Assembly (NCBI RefSeq): GCF_009830945.1
Contig: NZ_ML776455.1
Span: 210,408-274,407 of the forward strand
Direction of reading: 5' to 3'
Length of the DNA: 64,000 nucleotides
Origin: Nocardiopsis sp. FR4
GTDB taxonomy: Bacteria; Actinomycetota; Actinomycetes; Streptosporangiales; Streptosporangiaceae
In this document: positions 52,691 through 64,000 of the stretch, piece after piece
Layout of the letters: each line of letters starts with the position of its first letter
How positions within the stretch are numbered: the stretch's first letter is position 1
Translations under genes and position numbers: made by a program
The notes under the pieces: generated by a model
Told to the model about the DNA's origin: nothing
Seen by the model: the letters and a program-made list of their open reading frames with translations, nothing else
Databases searched by the model: none

Positions 52691-53296
52691 TTGATCAAGA
52701 TCGTGCTGGCCGACGACGAACACCTCGTCAGGGGGGCCCTCGCCGCCCTCCTCGGCCTGGAGGAGGACCTGGAGGTCGTGGCCGAGGTCGGCCGCGGGGA
52801 CGAGGTGGTCGACGCGGTCCTGCGGCACGGCGCCGCCATCGCCGTCCTGGACATCGAGATGCCCGGCGGCACCGGGCTGGAGGTCGCGGCCCGGCTGCGC
52901 GAGAGCGCCCCCGACTGCGGTGTCCTCATCCTCACCAGCTTCGGCCGCCCCGGCTACCTGCGCCGGGCGCTGGCCTCGGGCGCGCGCGGCTTCCTCGCCA
53001 AGGACGCCCCGGTCGAGCAGCTCGCCGGGGCCGTCCGCCGCGTCCACCGGGGCGGGCGCTACATCGACACCGACCTGGCCGCCGCGGCCATGACCGGCGG
53101 GGAGAGCCCGCTCACCGACCGGGAGACCGAGGTGCTGCGCGCCGCCTCCGACGGCGCCACCGTCGCCCGCATCGCCGCGGCCCTCCACCTGACCCAGGGC
53201 ACCGTGCGCAACTACCTCTCCAACGCCATCAGCAAGACCGGCGCCGACAACCGCATGTCCGCCATCCGCACCGCCCAGGACATGGGCTGGCTCTGA
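52691..53296 (+). CDS. NarL/LuxR-family response regulator, DesR-type
   Basis: A 201-residue regulator. The receiver (1-120) has ADDE near 7, the phospho-Asp in AVLDIEMPGG near 53 and Lys in FLAKDAP near 103. The LuxR helix-turn-helix (about 138-195) has LTDRETEVLRAASDGATVAR and GTVRNYLSNAISKTGADNR. TTG 52691 gives the family length; ATG 52634 is in frame but adds a non-family extension. No histidine kinase lies next to it, unlike the usual DesK-DesR layout, so its partner must be elsewhere. Confidence 0.87.
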   Translation: MIKIVLADDEHLVRGALAALLGLEEDLEVVAEVGRGDEVVDAVLRHGAAIAVLDIEMPGGTGLEVAARLRESAPDCGVLILTSFGRPGYLRRALASGARGFLAKDAPVEQLAGAVRRVHRGGRYIDTDLAAAAMTGGESPLTDRETEVLRAASDGATVARIAAALHLTQGTVRNYLSNAISKTGADNRMSAIRTAQDMGWL

Positions 53297-53338
53297 ACCG
53301 TGCCCTCCCCGGGCGGCCGCCCCGCCCGGACCATCGGG

Positions 53339-55555
53339 TCAGAGGAAGCGCAGCACCAGCATCGCGGTGTCGTCGCTGCGCCCGCCCGGGGCGTACTCCT
53401 CCAGCTCCCGGTCGATCCGGCTGATCACCGCCTGGGCGGTCAGTCCGGCGCACCCGGAGAAGATCCGCTCCAGACCCTCGTCGCCGAGCATGTCGCTGTT
53501 GTTGCGCCGCTCGGTCACGCCGTCGGTCACCGCCAGGACCACCTCGCCCGGCCGGATGTCCACGTTCTCGGTCGTGAACCCCACGTCCTCGAACGCGCCC
53601 AGCAGCGGCTGCGAGGTGCCGAACGAGGTCACCTCGCCCTTCTGGTTGAGCCGCATCGGCAGCGGGTGCCCGGCGGAGACCATCCGCAGCCGCATCCCGC
53701 CCTCGCCGTCGGTGGCCGGGGTCATCTCCCCGTACAGCATCGTCAGGAACCGGGTCGAGGTGTTCTCGTCCAGGATCGCCATGTTCAGCCGCTGCATGAT
53801 GTGCGAGGGCGTGAAGCCCTCCTTGGCCAGCGCCCGAAGCGTGTGCCGGGCCAGCCCGGTCACGGCCGCCGCCTCCGGGCCCGTGCCGCACACGTCCCCG
53901 ATCGCGAAGCACCAGCGCCCGCTCGCCGCGAACACGTCGTAGAAGTCCCCGCCGACCACGTTGCGCTCGTCGGCCGGACGGTAGAACACCGCGTGGTCCA
54001 CCCGTGGGATCACCGGCTCCTTCTCCTTGGCGGGAAGGAGGCTGCGCTGCAGAGCCTCGCTCATCGCCAGCTGCTTCTCGTGCAGCCGGGCGTTCTCCAT
54101 CGCCGACGCCACCCGGCGGCTGAGGTCGTCGGCGACGTCCACCTCCTCGCGGGTGAAGTCGTCCGTCTCGTTCTTGCCGATCGTCATCCGCCCCAGCGCG
54201 CGCCCGTGCGCCACCAGGGGGATGCTGATCGCCGGGCCGCTCGCCAGCTCGCGGATCAGCTGCTCGTCCAGCCCCTCCTTGGCCAGCTCGGCCGGGGACC
54301 ACAGCGGCTGCGGCTGGCGCTGCTCGCGCGGCGGCAGGCCGGTCAGCAGCGCCCGCAGGATGTCGTTGTAGTTCTCGTCGCTGTGCACCACGTGCGTCAG
54401 CTGGGAGGCGCCCATCTCGTTGACGGTCTCGACCGCGCACCAGCGCCCCAGCCGGGAGGTGATCAGCTGCGCGGCCAGCGCACCCGTCATCCGCTCGTCC
54501 AGGGTGCCCGCCAGCAGGTCGCTCGCCTCCGCCAGGAAGCTCAGCGAGGCCCGCCTGCTCAGCTCCACCTCCGCCAGGCGGGCGCGCTCCACCGGCAGCG
54601 CGATCAGGTCCGCGCCCTCCTGGAGCCGCTTGGCCGCCGAGGGGCCGAAGTGCCGGGCCCGCCGGGAGGCCACCCCCAGCAGGCCGGTCACCCGACCGTC
54701 CACGATCAGCGGGGCCGTCACCAGCGAGCGCATCCCCGCGCGGGAGAGCCTGCCCCGGCCCGTGCGGGCCAGCATCAGGTCGTCGTTGATCACCGCGCCC
54801 GGCTCCGGCGCCGCCGAGGGGAAGATCTCCTCGGTGCGCACCCGCAGGGAACGCCACTGCGCGCCGCCCGAGGTCAGGCCGACCGCGGCGCGCACCTCCC
54901 ACATGGTCTCGTCGGGGGTGGCCAGGGTGATGTAGGCGGCGTCCCCGCCCAGCGCCGTGGCGGCGTACTCCACGGTGCGCTCCAGCAGCTGCGGAAGCCG
55001 CAGGCGCGCGCTCAGCGCGGCGTCCAGCGGCGCCCACGGAGAGGGGCGGCCGGGGCGCCTGGACCGCGAGGCGTTCCTGCGGGCCGGGGGAGACTCCAAC
55101 GACGGCCGCTGCCCGGAGGCGTCCTCGATCCGGAACCACACGGCCTTGTCCTCGCGCCCGTAGCTGACGCCCCAGCTCGACGCGATCGCCGACGCCAGGG
55201 CCAGGCCCAGGCCGCCGCCGCGCCCGTTCTCCCGGGCCGCGGAGGCCTCCACCGACAGCGGTCCGGCCTGCGGCACCGCCCGCTCGGGCGCGGAGTCGGT
55301 CACCATGACCTCGGTGGACCCCTCGCCCCGGCGCACGGCCACCTCCAGGGCCGACCTCGCGTGGATGACGGCGTTGGTCACCAGTTCGCTCACCAGCAGG
55401 ATCACGTCGTCGAGGGGAGCGGACACACCCCACGACAGAAGGGTGTCGTGAACGAACTCGCGGGCCGCCGCCGCGGTCTCCGGGGCGGGAGGGAACTCTT
55501 GTCGAGCGACCTTCAACGCGTCTTGTGCTGGCAAGCCGTCGGTGTCCTTCGTCAC
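53339..55555 (-). CDS. SpoIIE-type PP2C phosphatase with HATPase and GAF domains
   Basis: A 738-residue cytoplasmic regulator. It has an N-terminal RsbW-like ATPase domain (about 25-150, ELVTNAVIHARS and GGGLGLALASAI), two GAF-like sensor regions (about 200-345 and 365-510), and a C-terminal SpoIIE/RsbU phosphatase (about 525-735) with GGDFYDVFAASG and IGDVCGTGPEAAAVTGLARH. Carrying kinase-like and phosphatase modules, it can set the phosphorylation of STAS anti-anti-sigma factors. GTG 55555 lacks a clear ribosome site; earlier in-frame codons lack family similarity. Divergent from osaA. Confidence 0.88.
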   Translation of the reverse strand: MTKDTDGLPAQDALKVARQEFPPAPETAAAAREFVHDTLLSWGVSAPLDDVILLVSELVTNAVIHARSALEVAVRRGEGSTEVMVTDSAPERAVPQAGPLSVEASAARENGRGGGLGLALASAIASSWGVSYGREDKAVWFRIEDASGQRPSLESPPARRNASRSRRPGRPSPWAPLDAALSARLRLPQLLERTVEYAATALGGDAAYITLATPDETMWEVRAAVGLTSGGAQWRSLRVRTEEIFPSAAPEPGAVINDDLMLARTGRGRLSRAGMRSLVTAPLIVDGRVTGLLGVASRRARHFGPSAAKRLQEGADLIALPVERARLAEVELSRRASLSFLAEASDLLAGTLDERMTGALAAQLITSRLGRWCAVETVNEMGASQLTHVVHSDENYNDILRALLTGLPPREQRQPQPLWSPAELAKEGLDEQLIRELASGPAISIPLVAHGRALGRMTIGKNETDDFTREEVDVADDLSRRVASAMENARLHEKQLAMSEALQRSLLPAKEKEPVIPRVDHAVFYRPADERNVVGGDFYDVFAASGRWCFAIGDVCGTGPEAAAVTGLARHTLRALAKEGFTPSHIMQRLNMAILDENTSTRFLTMLYGEMTPATDGEGGMRLRMVSAGHPLPMRLNQKGEVTSFGTSQPLLGAFEDVGFTTENVDIRPGEVVLAVTDGVTERRNNSDMLGDEGLERIFSGCAGLTAQAVISRIDRELEEYAPGGRSDDTAMLVLRFL

Positions 55556-55964
55556 TGGGTGCGTGCGCGGGAAGCGGTGGTCAGTGCCACGATACGCGTG
55601 CTGTCGAGGTCGGCGCCGCCCGAAGCGGCGTTCGGGCGGCCGGGAGCCGGACGGCCGCGCGACCGGTCCACGGCGGCCCCGGGAGCACCACGGCGCCACC
55701 CGGCACCCGCGGGGGCGCCGTACCCGGGCGACCACCGTCTGTGCGACCGTGGGGAACATCGCCAACCCTCCTGTGCAGGTCGGCTTGGCCGGTTAGTGTA
55801 AGTCACCGACACATCCGCTTCTTTCGGGTGGTTCCCCGCACGGGTAGCGTGACGGGGTGTCACCAGGGGTACGCGGTCACGACCGCCTACCCCCGTTTCC
55901 GTGCCCGCCGACGGGGCCGGACCGAGGGAGCCGAGGTGGCAGAGCAGGCTGAGAAGGGGGTTCG
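55556..55964. promoter_or_regulatory. Divergent promoter region, phosphatase versus osaA
   Basis: A 409-base gap without a convincing gene. It contains the candidate sigma-B-type promoter annotated at 55847-55872. The left part is GC-rich and featureless, with promoter signals for the minus-strand phosphatase not identified. Confidence 0.45.
55847..55872 (+). promoter_or_regulatory. Candidate sigma-B-type promoter of osaA
   Basis: GCGT (55847-55850), 16 bases, then GGGTAC (55867-55872) fits the streptomycete sigma-B pattern GNNT-N14-16-GGGTAC/T exactly. It lies 92 bases before the osaA ATG. Chance matches occur in GC-rich DNA, so this is a candidate only. Confidence 0.45.
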
Positions 55965-60296
<4,332 letters not shown>

Positions 60297-60302
60297 CCCG
60301 AA

Positions 60303-60941
60303 GTGACCCAGAAGGCCAACATCCTTCTCGTCGACGACCGAGACGAGAACCTGATCGCGCTGGAGGCCGCGCTCACCTCCCTGGACCAGAACCTGATCCG
60401 GGCCAACTCGGGTGAGGAGGCACTCAAGCACCTTCTGGGCACCGACTTCGCGGTCATCCTCCTCGACGTCGTCATGCCGGGTATGGACGGCTTCGAGACC
60501 GCCGCGCACATCAAGCAGCGCGAGAAGACCAAGGACGTGCCGATCATCTTCCTGACCGCCCAGGAGTTCGACCGGCACCAGGTCTTCCGCGGCTACGCCT
60601 CGCGCGCGGTGGACTTCCTCCTCAAGCCCTTCGACCCCTGGGTGCTGCGCTCCAAGGTCGAGGTCTTCGTGGAGCTGCACCACCTCAAGGCGCAGATGCG
60701 CGAGCAGGCCCGCGCCCTGCAGCGGGACCTGGGCCAGGAGACCGGTGAGTCCGGAAGGCTCCTGGCCGAGCAGCTGGCGCAGCGCGCCCGGCAGGTCCAG
60801 GCCGACCTCGCCGAACTGCGTGAGCACATCGTGGACACGTACCAGGACGTGGACCAGCCCCTGGTGGAGGGCGTGCGCCGGGTGGACGACTCGGTCTCGC
60901 GCCTGTCCACCCTGGTGGACACCCTGCACGGCCCCGAGTAA
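60303..60941 (+). CDS. osaB: OsaB-type response regulator with coiled-coil output
   Basis: A 212-residue regulator. The receiver domain (3-125) has VDDRDENLIALEAAL, the phospho-Asp in VILLDVVMPGMDGFET near 56, and Lys in FLLKPFDPWVL near 107. A C-terminal helical coiled coil (about 130-210, rich in Gln, Glu and Arg) replaces a DNA-binding domain. In Streptomyces coelicolor OsaB is required for development under osmotic stress. It is 6 bases after osaA, so co-transcribed. Output is probably by protein contact, perhaps with partner-switch proteins nearby. Confidence 0.88.
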   Translation: MTQKANILLVDDRDENLIALEAALTSLDQNLIRANSGEEALKHLLGTDFAVILLDVVMPGMDGFETAAHIKQREKTKDVPIIFLTAQEFDRHQVFRGYASRAVDFLLKPFDPWVLRSKVEVFVELHHLKAQMREQARALQRDLGQETGESGRLLAEQLAQRARQVQADLAELREHIVDTYQDVDQPLVEGVRRVDDSVSRLSTLVDTLHGPE

Positions 60942-60954
60942 CGGCCGCCCGGTC

Positions 60955-62127
60955 TCACCCGGACGGGCGCGGCGGCAGCGCCAGGCCGATGTGCTCGCCG
61001 ATCTCCTCGATCAGGCCCAGGTCGGCCAGGCGGAAGCTGCCCCGGTTGCTGCGCCGGATCAGCGTGAGCGCGCCCCGTACGCCCCGGCTGCCGCGCAGGG
61101 GCACCGACAGCAGCGAACCCGCGCCCAGCATCGCCAGCAGCGGGGCGCCCGACGCGGCGTGGCCCAGCACGCCCTCGTCCTCGATCAGGGGGAACAGCAG
61201 CGACTGGCCCCGGCGCAGCACCTCGCCGGGGATGTCGGAGGCGCCGGGCGCGGCCTCGGTCACCGCCTCCTCCTGCTCCGCGGGCGCGTCGACCGGACCG
61301 GCGACCACCGCGCGGCGGGCCGCCTCGGGGCCGGTGGGCAGGTCGCACACGTCGACGACCACCCAGTCGGCGTAGGAGTCGGCCAGCAGCTCGGCGGCGT
61401 CGGCCAGCGCGAGCGGCTTCCCGGCCCCGCCCGGACCGGCCGAGCGCAGCAGCAGCCGGGTCATCCGGGTCAGCACGTCCAGCCTGCGCGCGGCCAGCAC
61501 CACCACCTGGTCCTCCACCTCCGGCTCCAGCGGGGCGGGGCCCTCCTCCTCGGCGCCGTTCATCGGCGGCGACATCGCCACCAGGACCAGGGGGTGGGGC
61601 TCGGTGGGCAGCTCCAGCCGGGTCAGGGTCAGGTGCACGTCCTCGGCCCAGCCCCGCTGGGCCAGCCGCGACTCCAGGGAGGTGCTTCCCTCGCCGCGCA
61701 GCACCGCCGCCAGCCAGGACCGCATCGCCGCGCGCTTGCGCAGGTCCACGAAGTGCGCGAAGGGCTTGCCGGTGAGGTAGCCCGGGGCGCTGCCCAGCCG
61801 GGCGGCGCCCGCGTTGTTGATGCGCCGGATGTAGCCCTCGTGGTCCAGCAGCACCACGGGGACGCTCAGCTCCTGGAACACCGCGCGCAGCAGGGCCCGG
61901 TCGCCGCCGTCCTCGCCCTGGCGCCGCGGGCCGGGGTGGGCGTGCGCGCTGGCCAGCTCCGAACCGGCGTCGCCCAGCAGGCGCTCGGCGTACTCCAGCT
62001 CGGCCAGGGCCGCCTCCGCCGTGCTCCGGGCGTCGTCGGGATACATGGTGTGCGTGTTGCGCAGAGCGGAGATGCGTTCACCCAGGGCGGTGATCTCACG
62101 CTGCAACCCCGCGAGGTTGTCCGACAC
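60955..62127 (-). CDS. PAS/GAF sensor protein without output domain
   Basis: A 390-residue protein. A short coiled coil (1-60) and a PAS domain (about 75-190; SVPVVLLDHEGYIRRINNAG) are followed by a GAF-like domain (about 205-385; SLLSVPLRGSRGVRGALTLI). No phosphatase, kinase or DNA-binding domain follows, although related actinomycete proteins usually end in SpoIIE. GTG 62127 with GGGAGA upstream is chosen over an earlier start at 62196. It is convergent with osaB, 13 bases apart, and divergent from the GAF-ANTAR gene. It may act as a binding partner in the same signalling network. Confidence 0.78.
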   Translation of the reverse strand: MSDNLAGLQREITALGERISALRNTHTMYPDDARSTAEAALAELEYAERLLGDAGSELASAHAHPGPRRQGEDGGDRALLRAVFQELSVPVVLLDHEGYIRRINNAGAARLGSAPGYLTGKPFAHFVDLRKRAAMRSWLAAVLRGEGSTSLESRLAQRGWAEDVHLTLTRLELPTEPHPLVLVAMSPPMNGAEEEGPAPLEPEVEDQVVVLAARRLDVLTRMTRLLLRSAGPGGAGKPLALADAAELLADSYADWVVVDVCDLPTGPEAARRAVVAGPVDAPAEQEEAVTEAAPGASDIPGEVLRRGQSLLFPLIEDEGVLGHAASGAPLLAMLGAGSLLSVPLRGSRGVRGALTLIRRSNRGSFRLADLGLIEEIGEHIGLALPPRPSG

Positions 62128-62240
62128 GCTCAGGTCTCCCGTCGTGGATGGGGTCTGCACCGAAGCTAACGGATGTCCGCGCCCACGGTCCTCCAAGGTT
62201 ACGGTTAGGGGGGACCCGGACGCGCGAAGGAGGCCGGATC

Positions 62241-63011
62241 GTGTGGATCGAGCGCCTGGCCCGTGACATCGGCGCGCTGGGGCAGGAGGACGGCACCACC
62301 CTGGAACGCGCCCTGGACCAGATGAGCAGGGCGGCGGCCCTGGGCGTGCCCGGCTGCTCGGCCGCCCTGGTGGTGGTCTGGCGTGAGGTCGGGGGCCCCG
62401 ACGGCTCCGTCCGCCACGTCGTCACCGACTACGGGGCCTCCCACGCCGACCTGTCGGCGGCCTTCGAGCACCAGTACACCAGCGACCAGGGGCCCACGGT
62501 CGAGGCCGTCCGCGACATGCGCCAGGTCCGGGTGGGCGACGTCCTGCGCGAACCCCACCGGTGGCCGCGCTACACCAGCATGGCGGTCCAGTGCGGCGAC
62601 CGCTCCTCCATCACCCTGCCCAGCCCGATGCCCGGCGAGGGGGACGACCGGGTGATCACCTTCGGGGTGCACTCCGGCCGCGCGGACGCCTTCGACGAGG
62701 ACGTGGTGGCGCCGCTGACCGCCCTGCTGGCCGAGCACGCCGCCGTGTCGCTCTACAGCGCCGGGCGCCAGGCCGACGCGGCCCGCGAGACCGCCCACAT
62801 GCGCCGGGCCATGTCGGCGCGCACGGTGATCGACCAGGCCAAGGGCATCATCATGCACGCCCGGGGATGCGACGCCGACACCGCCTTCACCGCGCTGCGC
62901 GAGGTCGCCCAGCGCAACCGCAAACGGGTGGTGGAGGTGGCCCGCGACCTCGTGGAGGAGAACACCGGGCCGCAGCCGCGGCCGCGTCGCACCGGCGCGC
63001 CACGAGAGTGA
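62241..63011 (+). CDS. GAF-ANTAR RNA-binding regulator
   Basis: A 256-residue protein. The GAF domain (about 15-165) includes YTSDQGPTVEAVRDMRQVRV. The C-terminal ANTAR domain (about 180-240; RTVIDQAKGIIMHARGCDAD and AFTALREVAQRNRKRVVEVA) normally binds tandem RNA hairpins and prevents transcription termination. GTG 62241 with AAGGAGG upstream. It lies next to the STAS and RsbW-like genes, as often in actinomycetes. Target transcripts are unknown. Confidence 0.88.
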   Translation: MWIERLARDIGALGQEDGTTLERALDQMSRAAALGVPGCSAALVVVWREVGGPDGSVRHVVTDYGASHADLSAAFEHQYTSDQGPTVEAVRDMRQVRVGDVLREPHRWPRYTSMAVQCGDRSSITLPSPMPGEGDDRVITFGVHSGRADAFDEDVVAPLTALLAEHAAVSLYSAGRQADAARETAHMRRAMSARTVIDQAKGIIMHARGCDADTAFTALREVAQRNRKRVVEVARDLVEENTGPQPRPRRTGAPRE

Positions 63012-63107
63012 ACACCGGGGCAACACCGGGCGATGAGTCCCCAGCGTGATCGAAACGCGCCATGATGAGGGCTCGGGGCCGCCCCGGAACGACAAGGAGA
63101 AGCGACC

Positions 63108-63455
63108 GTGACGTCAGACATCCCGACCCGGCGCGAGGACGGCGTCGTCGTCGTCACCCCCGTGGGGGACATGGACGCGGTGACCTCTCCCGAACTGGCC
63201 GCGGTCCTGGACGGCGTCCTGGCCGCCGCGCCGCCCCGCGGGGTGGTGGTCGACCTGGCCAAGGTCAGCTTCTGCGACTCCCGGTGCATCGGGGTCCTCG
63301 TCTCCGCCTACCGGCAGGCCCGCGACCTGGGGGTGGGGCTGGTGGTCACCGAGCCCCAGCAGCAGGTCAACCGCCTCTTCGTGATCGCCGGGATCGACCA
63401 GGTCATCCCGATCATGGAGAGCACCGACGCCGCCGTGGACTCCCTCAGGGGCTGA
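63108..63455 (+). CDS. STAS-domain anti-sigma factor antagonist
   Basis: A 115-residue RsbV/SpoIIAA-like protein. The STAS core carries VDLAKVSFCDSRCIGVLVSA near 45-64, where the Ser of CDS is the expected phosphorylation site. Cys and Arg flank it, in place of the more common Ile and Thr. GTG 63108 with AAGGAGA upstream. It would bind an RsbW-like kinase and release a sigma factor. Its 3' end overlaps the convergent ATPase gene by 11 bases. Confidence 0.88.
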   Translation: MTSDIPTRREDGVVVVTPVGDMDAVTSPELAAVLDGVLAAAPPRGVVVDLAKVSFCDSRCIGVLVSAYRQARDLGVGLVVTEPQQQVNRLFVIAGIDQVIPIMESTDAAVDSLRG

Positions 63456-63993
63456 GCGGCGCCGGCCTCCCGGCCTCCTCGGCGGCCCTGCGGGCGCCGA
63501 TCCGGTCCACGAAGTGCAGCCGCACCAGCGACCCCTCACCGCTGCCGCTGATCTCCAGGAAGTCGCAGCTCTGCCTGGTGATCCACAGCCCGTACCCCCG
63601 CGCGCGCAGGCTGTCGGCAGGCCGGTACCCGGCCAGCGGGTCGCGCAGGCCCCCGCGTTCGTCGAAGACGTCGCACACCCACCGGTCCGGGGCGCGCCAG
63701 ACCTGCACGGTGCCCTTGCCCGCGCCGTGCTCCAGCACGTTGGCGGCCAGCTCGTTGACCGCCACCACCAGGCTGTCGATCCGCTCCGGGGGGAAGCCCA
63801 CGTCCTCGCCCAGCGCGGCCAGGTCGCCCCGCAGCCGGGGCAGGGACATCCCGATGTCCAGCCGGTGCACGGCACCGGCCACCGGCAGCGGGTCCGGCGC
63901 GACCGGACGGGCGCCGAAGGCCGCCGTGCCCCGGTACCGGGGGTTGGGGAGCGGCCCCGCGGGCCCCAGCAGCACCGGGTGGGTGGCGACCAC
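63445..63993 (-). CDS. RsbW-like anti-sigma ATPase/kinase
   Basis: A 182-residue HATPase_c_2 protein. The N-box is SLVVAVNELAANVLEHGAG near 66, a CDVFDERGGLRDPLAGYRP-type ATP-lid region follows near 105, then GYGLWITRQSCDFLEIS near 140. It probably phosphorylates STAS proteins or holds a sigma factor. It faces the STAS gene tail to tail with an 11-base overlap. The GTG at 63993 is only 7 bases from the window edge, so the true start may lie outside. Confidence 0.83.
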   Translation of the reverse strand: MVATHPVLLGPAGPLPNPRYRGTAAFGARPVAPDPLPVAGAVHRLDIGMSLPRLRGDLAALGEDVGFPPERIDSLVVAVNELAANVLEHGAGKGTVQVWRAPDRWVCDVFDERGGLRDPLAGYRPADSLRARGYGLWITRQSCDFLEISGSGEGSLVRLHFVDRIGARRAAEEAGRPAPLSP

Positions 63994-64000
63994 CGCGGAG

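Overview
The window is chromosomal DNA from a very GC-rich actinomycete. It uses many GTG and TTG starts, has short intergenic gaps, and shows strong third-position GC that opens long spurious antisense frames. An OsaA/OsaB-type osmotic two-component pair, a SpoIIE/anti-sigma/STAS partner-switch set, a GAF-ANTAR protein and twin-arginine lipoproteins fit a filamentous actinomycete, with Nocardiopsis or a relative the best guess. No rRNA, tRNA, CRISPR array, transposase, integrase or phage gene was seen. One coding frame is open to the left edge, and the start of the last gene sits at the right edge.

Layout. 1-4.0 kb: ROK sugar kinase, a small membrane protein, an internally deleted Uma2 relic, and an SDR/enoyl-CoA hydratase pair. 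4.0-12.3 kb: a cell-surface carbohydrate region with an OafA-type acyltransferase, two divergent Stealth sugar-phosphate transferases sharing a perfect 335-bp inverted repeat, galE, and two decayed genes (a phosphodiester glycosidase tail and a TagF-like tail). 12.3-18.4 kb: an NCS1 permease, an intact lipoprotein phosphodiester glycosidase, a DUF4352-type protein, an FAD monooxygenase lacking its GD motif, and a flavodoxin-like protein. 18.4-27.5 kb: a polyamine module with a divergent aminotransferase, aminobutyraldehyde dehydrogenase, PotABCD-type ABC importer and a PuuB-like FAD oxidase. 27.8-31.4 kb: a minus-strand operon DUF4178, DUF2617, Ser/Gly-rich lipoprotein-like protein, DUF350 and membrane-fused spermidine synthase-like protein. 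31.6-37.2 kb: sulfurtransferase, two small membrane proteins, a second DUF4352-type protein, a twice-frameshifted peptidoglycan amidase, and the bifunctional NAD(P)HX repair enzyme. 37.2-43.1 kb: NUDIX-TetR with a clear operator, divergent from three membrane-protein genes ending in a PrsW-type protease. 43.1-46.7 kb: a BisC/TorA-type molybdoenzyme and a CitE-like lyase. 46.8-64 kb: signalling, with an MprAB-like two-component pair, a GT4 glycosyltransferase, HtrA, a DesR-type regulator, a SpoIIE phosphatase, OsaA and OsaB, a PAS/GAF protein, GAF-ANTAR, STAS and an RsbW-like ATPase.

How the genes work together. The polyamine block reads as import followed by oxidation or transamination to an aldehyde and then an acid. 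The MprA-like regulator and the HtrA protease carry the same 8-3-8 direct repeat upstream, suggesting an envelope-stress regulon. A sequence matching the streptomycete sigma-B promoter pattern precedes osaA, in a region rich in partner-switch proteins. Decayed genes cluster around the surface-polysaccharide locus, suggesting that this region turns over quickly.
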